This document shows, piece after piece, positions 37,247 through 46,319 of a DNA stretch of 64,000 nucleotides. The position numbers and the translations under genes were made by a program. The stretch is from CAVVEQ01 sp963806635 (GTDB lineage Bacteria > Chloroflexota > Anaerolineae > Anaerolineales > Anaerolineaceae): the NCBI GenBank assembly GCA_963806635.1, contig CAWDZA010000015.1, forward strand, positions 124,001 through 188,000, read 5' to 3'. Under the pieces are notes generated by a model. The model was not told where the DNA came from. It was given only the letters and a program-made list of their open reading frames with translations, and ran no database searches. Within the stretch, counting starts at the first letter, position 1. Every line of letters begins with the position of its first letter.

Positions 37247-38577
37247 GCATTTCCCTCGATAAATACATCCAGGTCGGGGAAGACGCCTTCCACTCCGGAT
37301 AACTTGCAGAATTCCACCAGAACCTCCGAAGCATGGGCATAGACGGTCATCCAATGATGACCGAAGCCAAATTCATCCACCGCGCCCCAGACCTTGTCAA
37401 GCGGGGATTTTAACTCGAATCGCAGGGGGTTGCCCTCAAAGACCATGCCGGTGGGAACAGCCTCGCCTTCAATGGAGCAAAGCCGGTAATTGCCCCGCCT
37501 GCCTACCAGGTTCACGTAGGTGACCGGCCCGGGTTTGGCGGCATAGCGGATGCACACGCCGTTGTTTGCCAGGCGCACTGGTTGAAGGTTGTAACCATTC
37601 TTATCTGCCAATCCGGGCGAGCCGCAGCCGCAATGGGATGTGACCAGGGCGTTGTGTTCGCGGTCCAGGTCGAGCATTTCCCCAAAATGAACTGGCTCTG
37701 TGCTGAGCATGCTGAGGATCAGCATGCAGATGGAGGAATTGACATCGCCTTCGCAGCCGGTGGGGATTCCCTCCTGGTTTAACCAGGCGATGGGCACGCA
37801 CATGGTGCCCTGGCACTGCGGGTAGGAACCGATGGTTACCGCGCTCAACCCAAGGTCGCGAACCATGTTTTTGACCACCAGGTAATTGCGGGAAGTGGCG
37901 ATGCCATGCTCTGTTTTCGACATCACCCGGGCTGCTCCGGCGGAAATTCCTGCCCAGGCGGCTTCTGCATCGGCTTGCGGGATTTTGGCTGCCATTTCCT
38001 GGAGCTCATCGAGCCCGTAGTTCAACAGACGGGTGCCAAACAGACGCAGCACTTCCACTTCATCCACCGCAGTGGGGGTCATGCCCTCCGTTCTGCGACC
38101 GATCACCGCCATGCGCGCACCTTTTAATTTATTTTGAATACCGCAAGCCCGCACGAATGCTTCGGTCTTATCCAAAACATCCTTTTCCTGCAACTCACCA
38201 TAGAACAACCGGTGAGGAACTTCGATATCCGCGAGAACGCAATTTAACTGCATGGAACCGACGATCGACCCGGAGCGAATGCCCGGGATGGCGCGAATGA
38301 CAACCGGGCGATCCACTTTCTGCTGGATCTCAACGGTGTGGTGATCGAAAGACCAGCTGGCAACCAGCGCGTGCAGGGCATCCAGTTTTTGCCCGGCGAA
38401 GTAGTCGCCCACCCTGCGGCAAGAGACATCGTCCATCACTGCTTCAGGCGCGGAGATCACCTCCAAGCCACGGCTTGTGAGGCCGGCGTTCATTTCCGAG
38501 ATCTGTTTTTCCCAATCGTGCCAGCCTTCCTCATTGGGCTCATAAACTACGTAACTGCCAATTCTGGGTTGATACAT
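37243..38577 (-). CDS. L-fucose/L-arabinose isomerase-like protein
   Basis: A 444-residue protein of the FucI/AraA-like fold family. Recognisable points are MQLNCVLADIEVPHRLFYGE, the metal-site-like GIPTGCEGDVNSSICM, VTSHCGCGSPGLADK and a terminal FGFGHHWMTVYAHASEVL. Glu and Asp of CEGD and the late histidines could bind the divalent metal. Shorter than classical FucI (about 590 residues), it matches the shorter uncharacterised subgroup often found in sugar operons. It is coupled to the URO-D-like gene. Confidence 0.75.
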   Translation of the reverse strand: MYQPRIGSYVVYEPNEEGWHDWEKQISEMNAGLTSRGLEVISAPEAVMDDVSCRRVGDYFAGQKLDALHALVASWSFDHHTVEIQQKVDRPVVIRAIPGIRSGSIVGSMQLNCVLADIEVPHRLFYGELQEKDVLDKTEAFVRACGIQNKLKGARMAVIGRRTEGMTPTAVDEVEVLRLFGTRLLNYGLDELQEMAAKIPQADAEAAWAGISAGAARVMSKTEHGIATSRNYLVVKNMVRDLGLSAVTIGSYPQCQGTMCVPIAWLNQEGIPTGCEGDVNSSICMLILSMLSTEPVHFGEMLDLDREHNALVTSHCGCGSPGLADKNGYNLQPVRLANNGVCIRYAAKPGPVTYVNLVGRRGNYRLCSIEGEAVPTGMVFEGNPLRFELKSPLDKVWGAVDEFGFGHHWMTVYAHASEVLVEFCKLSGVEGVFPDLDVFIEGNA

Positions 38578-38586
38578 ACTAAGACC

Positions 38587-38991
38587 TCACGAAGCCCAGG
38601 AGGGCTTTTTTTGGATGATTTGCGCTCTTTCGCTTTCAGAGAGCTGCCTGAATTCGCTGTTGCTGTTATCGGTGCCCTGGTTTTCAACGATGATCCAGCT
38701 GGCATCCTGGGTTGCCAGCAGGTTGTGCCAGGTGCCCCTGAGCACATTATAGACAGCTCCAGGGATCATCTCCTCGATCCGCAACTCCCGGTCATCGCTG
38801 GTGAAGAGCAGGGCTTTGCCATGAGTGAGCACGAACACTTCGTCTGTTTTATTGTGCCGCTCCACTTCGCCGAACTTCTCCAGGTCGAAGATGGGTTCCC
38901 AGTTGAGAATGGAAACCAGCCAGTCGTGACTGGCAACCAGGGGTTGGAACCCGGTCCCATCCCAGGTGTGGATCTCGAGCCCGCCAGTCAT
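38587..38991 (-). CDS. Cupin-like small protein
   Basis: A 134-residue protein with a cupin-like beta-barrel pattern: ERHNKTDEVFVLTHGKALLFT as motif 1 and EEMIPGAVYNVLRGTWHNLLAT as motif 2, then IIVENQGTDNSNSEF. It lies between the isomerase-like gene (9 bases) and the DegT gene (contiguous), so it is part of the same transcript. A sugar isomerase or epimerase role is plausible but unproven. Confidence 0.65.
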   Translation of the reverse strand: MTGGLEIHTWDGTGFQPLVASHDWLVSILNWEPIFDLEKFGEVERHNKTDEVFVLTHGKALLFTSDDRELRIEEMIPGAVYNVLRGTWHNLLATQDASWIIVENQGTDNSNSEFRQLSESERAQIIQKKPSWAS

Positions 38992-40221
38992 TTATTTGAC
39001 CAGTTCTGCGGATTGGGTTTTGATCTTTTTAACCGCCTCGACGATCTCGCGGGTATCCTTTGCATCACCCAGCAGGGTGCGGTGAACAAGCCAGACCGTG
39101 TTTTCGAACGAATCATCCGAGACCGGCATTTCGGCTTTCAGGAAGGCATGTTTTTCCTTCGCCTGCTCAGGAAGAAGCTTTTTCTTGTATTCCCCTGTCT
39201 GGAATACGGATAATTTCCGAACGGGGGGGTAGCTGGCCTGGGTGGGGATACCTTCGGCATTTAATGCGTTGATGAAATCATCCGTTTTCAGTCCGTTGAA
39301 TGCTTTAGCGTCGTAATGGAAAATGTAACAATAATTGCCGTTGCGGGTCACGCGGGGATCCACCTTTTGCGGGCGGATGCCATCGATCTTCGCCAATTCT
39401 TCGTTTAAGTAGACTGAATTCCTTGAACGTTTGGCGGCCTGTTTATCCAGGCGGCTGAGCTGCTGACTAAGGACCGCGCCCTGCCATTCGCTGAGGCGGT
39501 AATTTGAGCCGTTGAGGAAGTGGGAGTAAAACCATTCCCCGGGCAGCCGGCCGCAATCGTGGATGGAGCGCATGCGGATCTCGAGCTCGGGGTCCTTGGT
39601 GATAACGATCCCGCCTTCGCCGGCAGTCATCAGTTTGCTGGCCTGGAAGCTGAAGGTGCCGCAATCGCCGATCGAGCCAACCTTTTTCCCCTTCCACTCG
39701 CTGCCGTGCGCATGCGCGCAATCCTCGATGAGGAAGAGCTTGTGCTTTTTTGTGATTTCCACCAAACGGTCCATATCACAGGGAAGCCCACCGATATGCA
39801 CACAGATGACAGCTTTGGTGCGTTTGGTGATCGCCTTCTCGATTTTTTCCGGATCAATGTTGAAGGTCGCCGGGTCTACATCCACCATCACCGGCATGGC
39901 GCCATTCTGTAAAACCGCGCTGGCGGTGGCAACGAAGGTGAAATCCGGAACGATGACTTCATCCCCCAGGCCGATCCCGAGCGCGCCGATGGCGATCTCG
40001 AGCGCAGCGCAGCCGTTGGTGCAGGCGATCCCGTAATCCACCTGGTGGTATTTCGCGAAATCCTTTTCGAACTTGAGCGTTTTTGTGCCGGGCGTTCGCC
40101 ACCAGATGTTGCTGTGCAGCACTTCCATCAGCGCTTTTTCTTCCTTCTGGTCGGATTGCGGCCAGGCGGGAAAGTCTTTGGTTTTGGCGGGTTTGCCGCC
40201 GAGCAGGGCGAGTTTTTCCAT
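38992..40221 (-). CDS. DegT/DnrJ/EryC1/StrS-family aminotransferase
   Basis: A 409-residue PLP enzyme of the sugar aminotransferase family, which converts keto sugars to amino sugars. PLP lysine is Lys196 in SFQASKLMTAGEGG, with Asp167 in IEDCAHAHGSEWKG, the substrate-side GCAALEIAIGALGIGLGDEVIVPDFTF and a late RNGNYCYIFHYDAKAF. It is first in the operon that runs through the cupin, isomerase-like, URO-D-like and ABC genes. In most sugar-import loci such enzymes are absent, so it may act on an imported amino or keto cyclitol in the reverse direction; this is inference. Confidence 0.88.
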   Translation of the reverse strand: MEKLALLGGKPAKTKDFPAWPQSDQKEEKALMEVLHSNIWWRTPGTKTLKFEKDFAKYHQVDYGIACTNGCAALEIAIGALGIGLGDEVIVPDFTFVATASAVLQNGAMPVMVDVDPATFNIDPEKIEKAITKRTKAVICVHIGGLPCDMDRLVEITKKHKLFLIEDCAHAHGSEWKGKKVGSIGDCGTFSFQASKLMTAGEGGIVITKDPELEIRMRSIHDCGRLPGEWFYSHFLNGSNYRLSEWQGAVLSQQLSRLDKQAAKRSRNSVYLNEELAKIDGIRPQKVDPRVTRNGNYCYIFHYDAKAFNGLKTDDFINALNAEGIPTQASYPPVRKLSVFQTGEYKKKLLPEQAKEKHAFLKAEMPVSDDSFENTVWLVHRTLLGDAKDTREIVEAVKKIKTQSAELVK

Positions 40222-40449
40222 GGGAAGGAATTCCTTTCGGGATTATGTTCAGCAATTGGTCAACTTGTAATCAATTGATGATGATTTCAGTGAATTATTT
40301 TAGCAAGAATCACTTGAAAATTACAACTGATAAATGACATGAACAAACAGAGAACTTTACCTAATACTGCCGGTAAAATTTATGTTGAAATATCCCGAAA
40401 TATTAAAAAGAGGATTATAAGAGAAACATAAATAATAATAATTTTTTAT

Positions 40450-41862
40450 TTATTCGACATACTCATACCCATGCTCTTTTAGGAATTTCTTCTCCTTTTC
40501 CTGGTGAAGCAACTCAAGTTGTTTTTTGATCTCTTCCCACTTGTTTCCTGCAAGTGGATAAAGGGCAAGGATGAAAAAGCAGGCCAGAAGAAGAATCCCC
40601 GTAGGTGCAACCCATCCAACAAGGATGCCAGTTTGTGCGGCTGCGGATTGCGTACCTTTCGCCAAGGTTTGGTCATAACCGAAGGCTGCTATGATCGAAA
40701 GAAGCCCCCACTGGGCTATGCTGATGGCGGGTTTGGTGATGAAAGAGTTGATGCCTGCGTACATCCCTTCACGCCGAAGACCGGTTTTATGCTCGTCGAA
40801 ATCAACCACATCCCCATTCATGAGGGGGATAAGATACATCCCGCCGGCGAATCCGAACCCGAAACACATAAAACCGAAAGCGGCAGGGATGATGAAACGA
40901 CCGCCCAATAGAAGCGAGAAGCAACCGATTGCGAAAATCAGGGTCATAATGCGGGTGCTTTTCTTGATCCCCCATTTATCTCTGCGGTTTATCCATAATA
41001 TGACCCCACCAACAATCCCGGCTGCAAGGGCAGCATATAGGGGAAGACCGGAAACATTAATTTCGTCAAAATATAACCAGATACCCTGCATGAGCGCGGT
41101 CTGCGCGAAGATGATCGTGAAGGATATCGTCTCAAAGACGATGAAGGAACGATTTTTAAAGCATTCTTTGACTGCGGTAAAGAATGGAGGCTGCTTTTCC
41201 TCCTGGGTAAAATGTTTTTCCCGATAAAAGAATGTACTGAAGAAGACCAAGGCGGCCATTCCAATTCCAAAACCGACCATCAACAATCTAAAGGATGTTA
41301 CCCCAGCCGAATCACCAACATCGGGTTTGAAACGCTCCAGGGCAAGTGGGATAATTATTGTAAAGACCATGAAAATGATCTTCCAAATGTAAATCGAAGA
41401 ACGGGCTTTATTGGAAACAGCCATCTCATACGGCATGATATAGATATTCGTGGCGATGGAAGTATAAATCGTATCGTAGAGGAAAAGAACCACAAGCATT
41501 TGCAGGAAGAGCATCGTTTGATTCGTGTCGCTCCCGGGCAGGTAGATCCAAAAAAGGATAAAAAATAGTGCCAGCAGAGGTGCTCCAAACCGGATGTATG
41601 GCAGACGTCTACCTATCTTGCTCCGGGTTCGGTCACTGATATAACCTAACAGGGGGTCATTTATCGCGTTCCATATTCCAAAAATAAGCCATACAACCCC
41701 GGCCATATTTGGGTCCAGTCCGCGTAATTTTACGAAGTAGTAAGTCAACGCGCTCGCGGCGACAAGGGATTGCAGGATGGCAGTCGATGAATCCGCGATG
41801 GAGATCCAGATCCGGCTTTTTACCGGCACGCGTTCTTCCTGAAGAACAGGGGTATCGGTCAT
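40450..41862 (-). CDS. GPH-family sugar:cation symporter (MelB/YicJ-like)
   Basis: A 470-residue twelve-helix transporter of the glycoside-pentoside-hexuronide family. Diagnostic segments are IFGIWNAINDPLLGYISDRTRSKIGRRLPYI, the loop KIIFMVFTII, and a late GDVVDFDEHKTGLRREGMYAGINSFITKPA. It is on the same strand as the sugar operon but 228 bases away, past the DegT gene, so it may be separately expressed. A substrate of the same group as the ABC locus is possible. Confidence 0.87.
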   Translation of the reverse strand: MTDTPVLQEERVPVKSRIWISIADSSTAILQSLVAASALTYYFVKLRGLDPNMAGVVWLIFGIWNAINDPLLGYISDRTRSKIGRRLPYIRFGAPLLALFFILFWIYLPGSDTNQTMLFLQMLVVLFLYDTIYTSIATNIYIMPYEMAVSNKARSSIYIWKIIFMVFTIIIPLALERFKPDVGDSAGVTSFRLLMVGFGIGMAALVFFSTFFYREKHFTQEEKQPPFFTAVKECFKNRSFIVFETISFTIIFAQTALMQGIWLYFDEINVSGLPLYAALAAGIVGGVILWINRRDKWGIKKSTRIMTLIFAIGCFSLLLGGRFIIPAAFGFMCFGFGFAGGMYLIPLMNGDVVDFDEHKTGLRREGMYAGINSFITKPAISIAQWGLLSIIAAFGYDQTLAKGTQSAAAQTGILVGWVAPTGILLLACFFILALYPLAGNKWEEIKKQLELLHQEKEKKFLKEHGYEYVE

Positions 41863-42054
41863 GGGATTCTCCTCTGTTGGGTTTTAATATTATAGCAATT
41901 CCTTCAGATGCCATCCGAAGGGGGAGGTGGATAGATCCCGAATTTTTCATCTGGTCCATTCCTGGTTTTCTGTAGAATAGGTGATTCAGGCAACCTGATC
42001 TCTGGTCAGCCACTATAATATATTTGATTCGAATCATTTCTTCAGGTGAAATAT

Positions 42055-42891
42055 ATGGTAATTGATCTTCTGTCCAGCATGTGGGAAAACTTTAAGGTGG
42101 ACCTGGTTACATTTTTCCAGGACTATCTTCCAAAAATAATCCTGGCTGTATTGATCATGATCGCGGCATCCTTTCTGGCAAGGTATGCTGATTCCCTGGT
42201 TGAAAAAGCTCTAAATAAAAGCAAAGCAGATAAAAGTGTCACCATTCTCCTGAAGAATCTAACCCGCTGGTCTGTATTGGGGGTAGGGTTTTTTATTTCG
42301 ATCAGCCTTTTTGTCAACGTCTCCTCGCTGATGACAACGCTGGGGCTAGCCACTTTCGCGATCACCTTCGCCTTTCAGGATGTTCTGAAAAACCTGGTTT
42401 CCGGGATCATCATCCTTGTACAGCACCCCTTCAATGTGGGTGAATCGGTCAATATTGCCGGCTTTGAAGGTACCGTTGTATCGATTGCCACCCGTATGAC
42501 CGAGATGGAATGTTTTGACGGGCGCTTTGTGGCAATCCCGAATGGTAATGCCATCAGCCAACCGATCATTAATTTCACCCGCAGTCCGAAGCGCAGGGCC
42601 GAGATCTCGTTGCATCTAACTTACAAGGAAGATATCCCCACTGCAAGAGACACCATCATTGCCGCAGTTAAAGCCGTGCCGGGTTTTCTTGAAGAACCTG
42701 CCCCGTTTGTGACCCTTGGAACGGCGGATGAATTATCGCTTGGATTAAATGTTTATTTCTGGGTGGATACGAAAGAGCTTGGTTCCATGCTGCTGATCAA
42801 TGATCGTGCTATTGAGGTGATCAAAGAGGCTTTAACCAAAAATGGTGTTTCGCTTCCAGTACCCTTGCAGTCAGTGGTCGTAAAAGCCTGA
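42055..42891 (+). CDS. Small-conductance mechanosensitive channel (MscS family)
   Basis: A 278-residue channel with three N-terminal hydrophobic helices and the pore-lining TM3 sequence GLATFAITFAFQDVLKNLVSGIIIL, followed by the beta domain (FNVGESVNIAGFEGTVVSI, RFVAIPNGNAISQPIINFTRSPKRR) and a cytoplasmic alpha/beta part. It relieves turgor on osmotic downshock. The frame begins at GTG 42046, but AGGTGA then serves ATG 42055. It converges on the next gene with only 7 bases between. Confidence 0.9.
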   Translation: MVIDLLSSMWENFKVDLVTFFQDYLPKIILAVLIMIAASFLARYADSLVEKALNKSKADKSVTILLKNLTRWSVLGVGFFISISLFVNVSSLMTTLGLATFAITFAFQDVLKNLVSGIIILVQHPFNVGESVNIAGFEGTVVSIATRMTEMECFDGRFVAIPNGNAISQPIINFTRSPKRRAEISLHLTYKEDIPTARDTIIAAVKAVPGFLEEPAPFVTLGTADELSLGLNVYFWVDTKELGSMLLINDRAIEVIKEALTKNGVSLPVPLQSVVVKA

Positions 42892-42898
42892 TCGAATT

Positions 42899-43771
42899 TC
42901 AAAGAGAAGCGGGCTCAATCTTCGCAGGAGGAGACTTCTCTGGAGAAGCAAGCATCACAACTCCGATGATCGCAATCGACAGTGCGATTATGGCAGGGGA
43001 GAAGCGCGCTTGACTTTTCGATAAAGTTTCCTGATACAGCACCACCCCGAAGATTACACTGGAGGCCAGCACCGAAGCGTTACTGGCTGCCAGAGCCGGG
43101 GCAAGAAACCCGGTCTTCAATGCTGATTGCTGTAATCCAAATCCAATGAGGGCGGAAAGGATCAGCGCGTAGGTTGTCCACGAGGTTAGCAGATACGGAA
43201 TGCCATTGCCAAGCTGGGTCACGAATACCTTTGTTACCGCAGCCTGAAAACCGTAGCTTATGCCGGCTGCCGTGGCGAAAAGAATCGCTGCCAGCGGTCC
43301 CCGTTTTTTGCGGGCGAAAAGTGTCAATGCGGCCATGACACCGGCGGAAATAATCAGGCAGATCGACCAACTGCTGGAAGAAGGTGCGGAAGTTCCCCCC
43401 TGCGGTTGACCGAAGTACAGAAAAGCGATAATTCCAACAAGGGTTATCAACGCCCCGGCGACTGACCTTTTACCGATGTGTTGCCTGGAAAGCCGAACCC
43501 CCAGCGGCAGGGCGAACACCAGGCTGAGAGCGCAGATGGACTGGACAACGATCAAGCTGCCCTCCACGAGCGCTGCCGCCTGGAGGATCCAACCCGTCAC
43601 CTGCAACGCCCCACCCAGCAGCCAGACAGGTTTTTTGAGGATTTCCACTAGGAAATGCGGATCGCCTTCGGAGGCTTTGGTTTCCAGGGTACCGCGCTGT
43701 TGCAGAACAGAACCAAGGGCGAATGCGAGAGCAGCAAAAAGTGCCAATAAATAAGGGGACATGCCCATCAT
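42899..43771 (-). CDS. DMT-superfamily transporter (EamA/NIPA-like)
   Basis: A 290-residue ten-helix protein of the drug/metabolite transporter superfamily. The N-terminal half starts ALFAALAFALGSVLQQRGTLE with VWLLGGALQVTGWILQAAALVEGSLIVVQ, resembling the NIPA magnesium/EamA branch, and the second half has ALAASNASVLASSVIFGVVLYQE. The substrate is not evident. It stands alone on the minus strand. Confidence 0.78.
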   Translation of the reverse strand: MMGMSPYLLALFAALAFALGSVLQQRGTLETKASEGDPHFLVEILKKPVWLLGGALQVTGWILQAAALVEGSLIVVQSICALSLVFALPLGVRLSRQHIGKRSVAGALITLVGIIAFLYFGQPQGGTSAPSSSSWSICLIISAGVMAALTLFARKKRGPLAAILFATAAGISYGFQAAVTKVFVTQLGNGIPYLLTSWTTYALILSALIGFGLQQSALKTGFLAPALAASNASVLASSVIFGVVLYQETLSKSQARFSPAIIALSIAIIGVVMLASPEKSPPAKIEPASL

Positions 43772-43881
43772 TTTACATGAAGATATTCAAAAGGATTTGA
43801 AATTCAAGTCGGTCCAGAAAACCGGAGTTGAAATTCGGCGGTCAACTCATTAGAATGGAACCGAACCGAAAGGAAGAACCC

Positions 43882-44997
43882 ATGACTGCAGTAAGGTTGC
43901 TGGTTGGCACCCGTAAAGGCGGTTTTATTCTTACATCTGATCCTCACCGCAAGGATTGGAAAGTAGAAGGCCCGTATTTTGCAGGTTGGGAGATTTTCCA
44001 CATAAATGCGTCGCCAGTAAATCCGGATCGTTTATATGCATCCCAATCCTTGAGCTGGTTCGGGCAGGTTGTGCAGCGCTCGGACGATGGAGGAAAAACC
44101 TGGAATCCAGTGGGAAATGATTTCAGATATGAAGGGGATCCTGGAACCCACCAATGGTTTGATGGTACTCAAAAACCCTGGCTGTTTAAAAGAATCTGGC
44201 AGATACAACCTTCCCTGACCGACCCTGAAACGGTGTTTGCCGGGGCGGAGGATGCCGCTTTGTTTAAATCCACTGATGGCGGCCTGACCTGGCTGGAACT
44301 ATCAAAACTTCGCGAAGTACGGGGCAACCTCTGGCAACCAGGGGCGGGGGGAATGGGGCTGCATACCATTCTGCTGGATCCAGCCAACCCGAAACGGATC
44401 GTCATTGCCATCTCTGCCGCCGGAGCGTTCCGAACGGATGATGGCGGGCAGACCTGGAAGGCAATCAATCGAGGATTGAATTCGGAATTTGAACTCCCCG
44501 ACCCGACGGCAGAAGTTGGCCACTGCGTTCACAACCTGGCGATGCATCCTTCCAGGCCAGATACCCTTTATATGCAAAAGCACTGGGACGTGATGCGCAG
44601 CGACAATGCTGGAGACGAGTGGCGCGAGGTGAGTGGGAATTTGCCCAGTGATTTTGGGTTCCCAATCGCGGTGCATGCGCATGAACCCGAGACGATCTAT
44701 GTAGTGCCGATAAAAAGCGACTCGGAGCATTTTCCTCCGGATGGCAGATTGCGGGTATATCGCAGCCGCAGTGGGGGAAATGACTGGGAGGCGCTTGAAA
44801 AGGGACTGCCCCAGAAAGATTGCTATGTGAACGTTCTTCGCAGTGCTCTGGCGGTGGATGGAATGGATCCCTGCGGAATCTATTTTGGTACAACTGGTGG
44901 GCAGGTGTACGCCTCGGCGAATTCAGGGGATGACTGGATGACCATCACCCACGACCTGCCCTCGGTGCTCTCTGTGGAAGCTCAGACTCTGCCATGA
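43882..44997 (+). CDS. BNR/Asp-box beta-propeller (sialidase-like) protein
   Basis: A 371-residue cytoplasmic-type protein (no signal peptide) with at least three Asp-box repeats: SDDGGKTW, STDGGLTW and TDDGGQTW, with a degenerate SDNAGDEWREVSG. It starts LLVGTRKGGFILTSD and contains RIWQIQPSLTDPETVFAGAED. Repeats indicate a propeller like that of sialidases and plant photosystem factors, but the sialidase arginine triad is not clear, so enzymatic activity should not be claimed. AAGGAAG precedes ATG 43882. Its stop overlaps the start of a MoaD/ThiS-like gene (ATGA at 44994). Confidence 0.75.
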   Translation: MTAVRLLVGTRKGGFILTSDPHRKDWKVEGPYFAGWEIFHINASPVNPDRLYASQSLSWFGQVVQRSDDGGKTWNPVGNDFRYEGDPGTHQWFDGTQKPWLFKRIWQIQPSLTDPETVFAGAEDAALFKSTDGGLTWLELSKLREVRGNLWQPGAGGMGLHTILLDPANPKRIVIAISAAGAFRTDDGGQTWKAINRGLNSEFELPDPTAEVGHCVHNLAMHPSRPDTLYMQKHWDVMRSDNAGDEWREVSGNLPSDFGFPIAVHAHEPETIYVVPIKSDSEHFPPDGRLRVYRSRSGGNDWEALEKGLPQKDCYVNVLRSALAVDGMDPCGIYFGTTGGQVYASANSGDDWMTITHDLPSVLSVEAQTLP

Positions 44998-45290
44998 TCC
45001 GGGTAGTACTTCCTTATCATCTGCAACAACTGGCTGGAACCGGACGTGAGGTAACGTTTGAATTACCATGCCGAGTGACGCAACGCACCATTCTGGATGA
45101 GTTGGAAACAATTTACCCAATGCTGAGAGGAACGATCCGGGATGCAGACACAAAAAAGAGGCGGGATTTTATCCGCTTTTTTACCTGTGGCAGGGATTTT
45201 TCTCTTGATGACCCGAATGCAGCCCTACCAGAATCGGTTGCAGAGGGACAAGATGAATTCAGGATCGTGGGTGCAATGGCAGGAGGTTAA
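44994..45290 (+). CDS. MoaD/ThiS-family beta-grasp protein ending in Gly-Gly
   Basis: A 98-residue ubiquitin-fold protein with the C-terminal Gly-Gly (AMAGG) needed for adenylation and thiocarboxylate formation by an E1-like enzyme in MoaD and ThiS. The body has VTFELPCRVTQRTILDELE, IYPMLRGTIRDADTKKRRDFIRFF and FSLDDPNAALPE. The insert CGRDFSLDDP is typical of the MoaD group. It is translationally coupled with the BNR propeller; no moaE, moeB or thiF gene is close. A sulfur-carrier or protein-tagging role is inference. Confidence 0.82.
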   Translation: MIRVVLPYHLQQLAGTGREVTFELPCRVTQRTILDELETIYPMLRGTIRDADTKKRRDFIRFFTCGRDFSLDDPNAALPESVAEGQDEFRIVGAMAGG

Positions 45291-45677
45291 CAATTTTCAG
45301 GGATCATTCGTGTTCGATTCGGCCAATCGAATACCCATCCGCCCCAATTATTCGTTCATTCAAATTTGATTCCGAAATCCGAAAACCTCCACATTTTGCT
45401 ACTAGTAATGCCTGAAAAGAATCCTTAGAATAATGATTGGGTATACCTGACTTATTAAGATGAAGACAGATATATTCTGAAAACAGGAAGGAATCAATCT
45501 CAACGATTTAATCCCTTCCCAATTGCGAGCATCATTCCCCGGTACTTCATAAAACCATTTTTCTCAAACATTGCATCATGGTACCCAGAGTCGCCAGGCC
45601 TTGAAAGTCGGGAATGCTCGCTTATTTCAGCCCCAACGCGGGGTGCTTACCAATCAGAAAGGATAGGGTGATTCAAG
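45291..45677. other. Gene-poor stretch with a possible remnant on the minus strand
   Basis: There is no complete gene over 386 bases. On the minus strand an open stretch from about 45646 to a TGA at 45500-45502 reads as about 48 codons (GDSGYHDAMFEKNGFMKYRG, then MMLAIGKGLNR) that look like the C-terminus of a real protein, with no start. It may be the tail of a lost gene. The family is not identified; the pattern is weakly like the end of an acetyltransferase. The rest is AT-rich and shows no terminator or promoter I can support. Confidence 0.3.
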
Positions 45678-46319
45678 ATGACAGAACTAATCGATGCGGT
45701 AATGGCAATACACAATGCTTTCCGAAAAGACATGAGCGGGATCGATACTGCAGCGCTCGGCGCAGCACGGGGGAAACCGGGGCTGACGCCTACGATAGAG
45801 CGCTTCCGATTTTTCAACGAAATCCTGGATTGGCACGCACATGGCGAGGAGTTGGCTGTATTTCCTGCGCTTGAAGCCGTTGCGCCTTCAGTCGCGGAAG
45901 CTTATGTGCGTGATCATAGGGGGTTGGACGCAGCCTTCGGAGCGTTGGATGCGGCATTTAATTCGGCCGATGCCCTGGAAACAGCCCGTGCCTCGGCTGC
46001 TTTCAAATTTCACCTCGAAATTCACCTTGCCAAGGAAGATGCCCATCTCTATCGTTTGATCGCGGAGCGTGTTTCCCTGGCCGATCAGGTTAAAATTGCC
46101 GGTGTTATGTCAAGCACCGTGCCACAGGACCGTTTCCCAGAAGCAATTGCCTGGATGTTCTCCTTGATTGGTCGCGAGGATCAGACAAACATGACCAGGG
46201 TTTGGCAAAAGATGATGCCACCTCCGGTTTTTGCTGGGGTCAAACAGCTTATTCAAAAAGCAATTCCAACGGATGACTGGACAGAACTGGCTCGTCGGAT
46301 TCCGGGTCTGACTGAATGA
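45678..46319 (+). CDS. Hemerythrin-like (HHE) domain protein
   Basis: A 213-residue protein with a hemerythrin-type four-helix domain in residues 1-140. Candidate iron ligands are His12 (AIHNAFRKDM), the pair in DWHAHGEELAVFPAL, His in RDHRGLD, and His and Asp in FKFHLEIHLAKEDAHLY. A C-terminal helical region (about residues 150-213) has RVWQKMMPPPVF and is not part of the core. Such proteins bind oxygen or nitric oxide. Its stop codon coincides with the start of a remnant of the BNR gene (ATGA at 46316). Confidence 0.85.
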   Translation: MTELIDAVMAIHNAFRKDMSGIDTAALGAARGKPGLTPTIERFRFFNEILDWHAHGEELAVFPALEAVAPSVAEAYVRDHRGLDAAFGALDAAFNSADALETARASAAFKFHLEIHLAKEDAHLYRLIAERVSLADQVKIAGVMSSTVPQDRFPEAIAWMFSLIGREDQTNMTRVWQKMMPPPVFAGVKQLIQKAIPTDDWTELARRIPGLTE

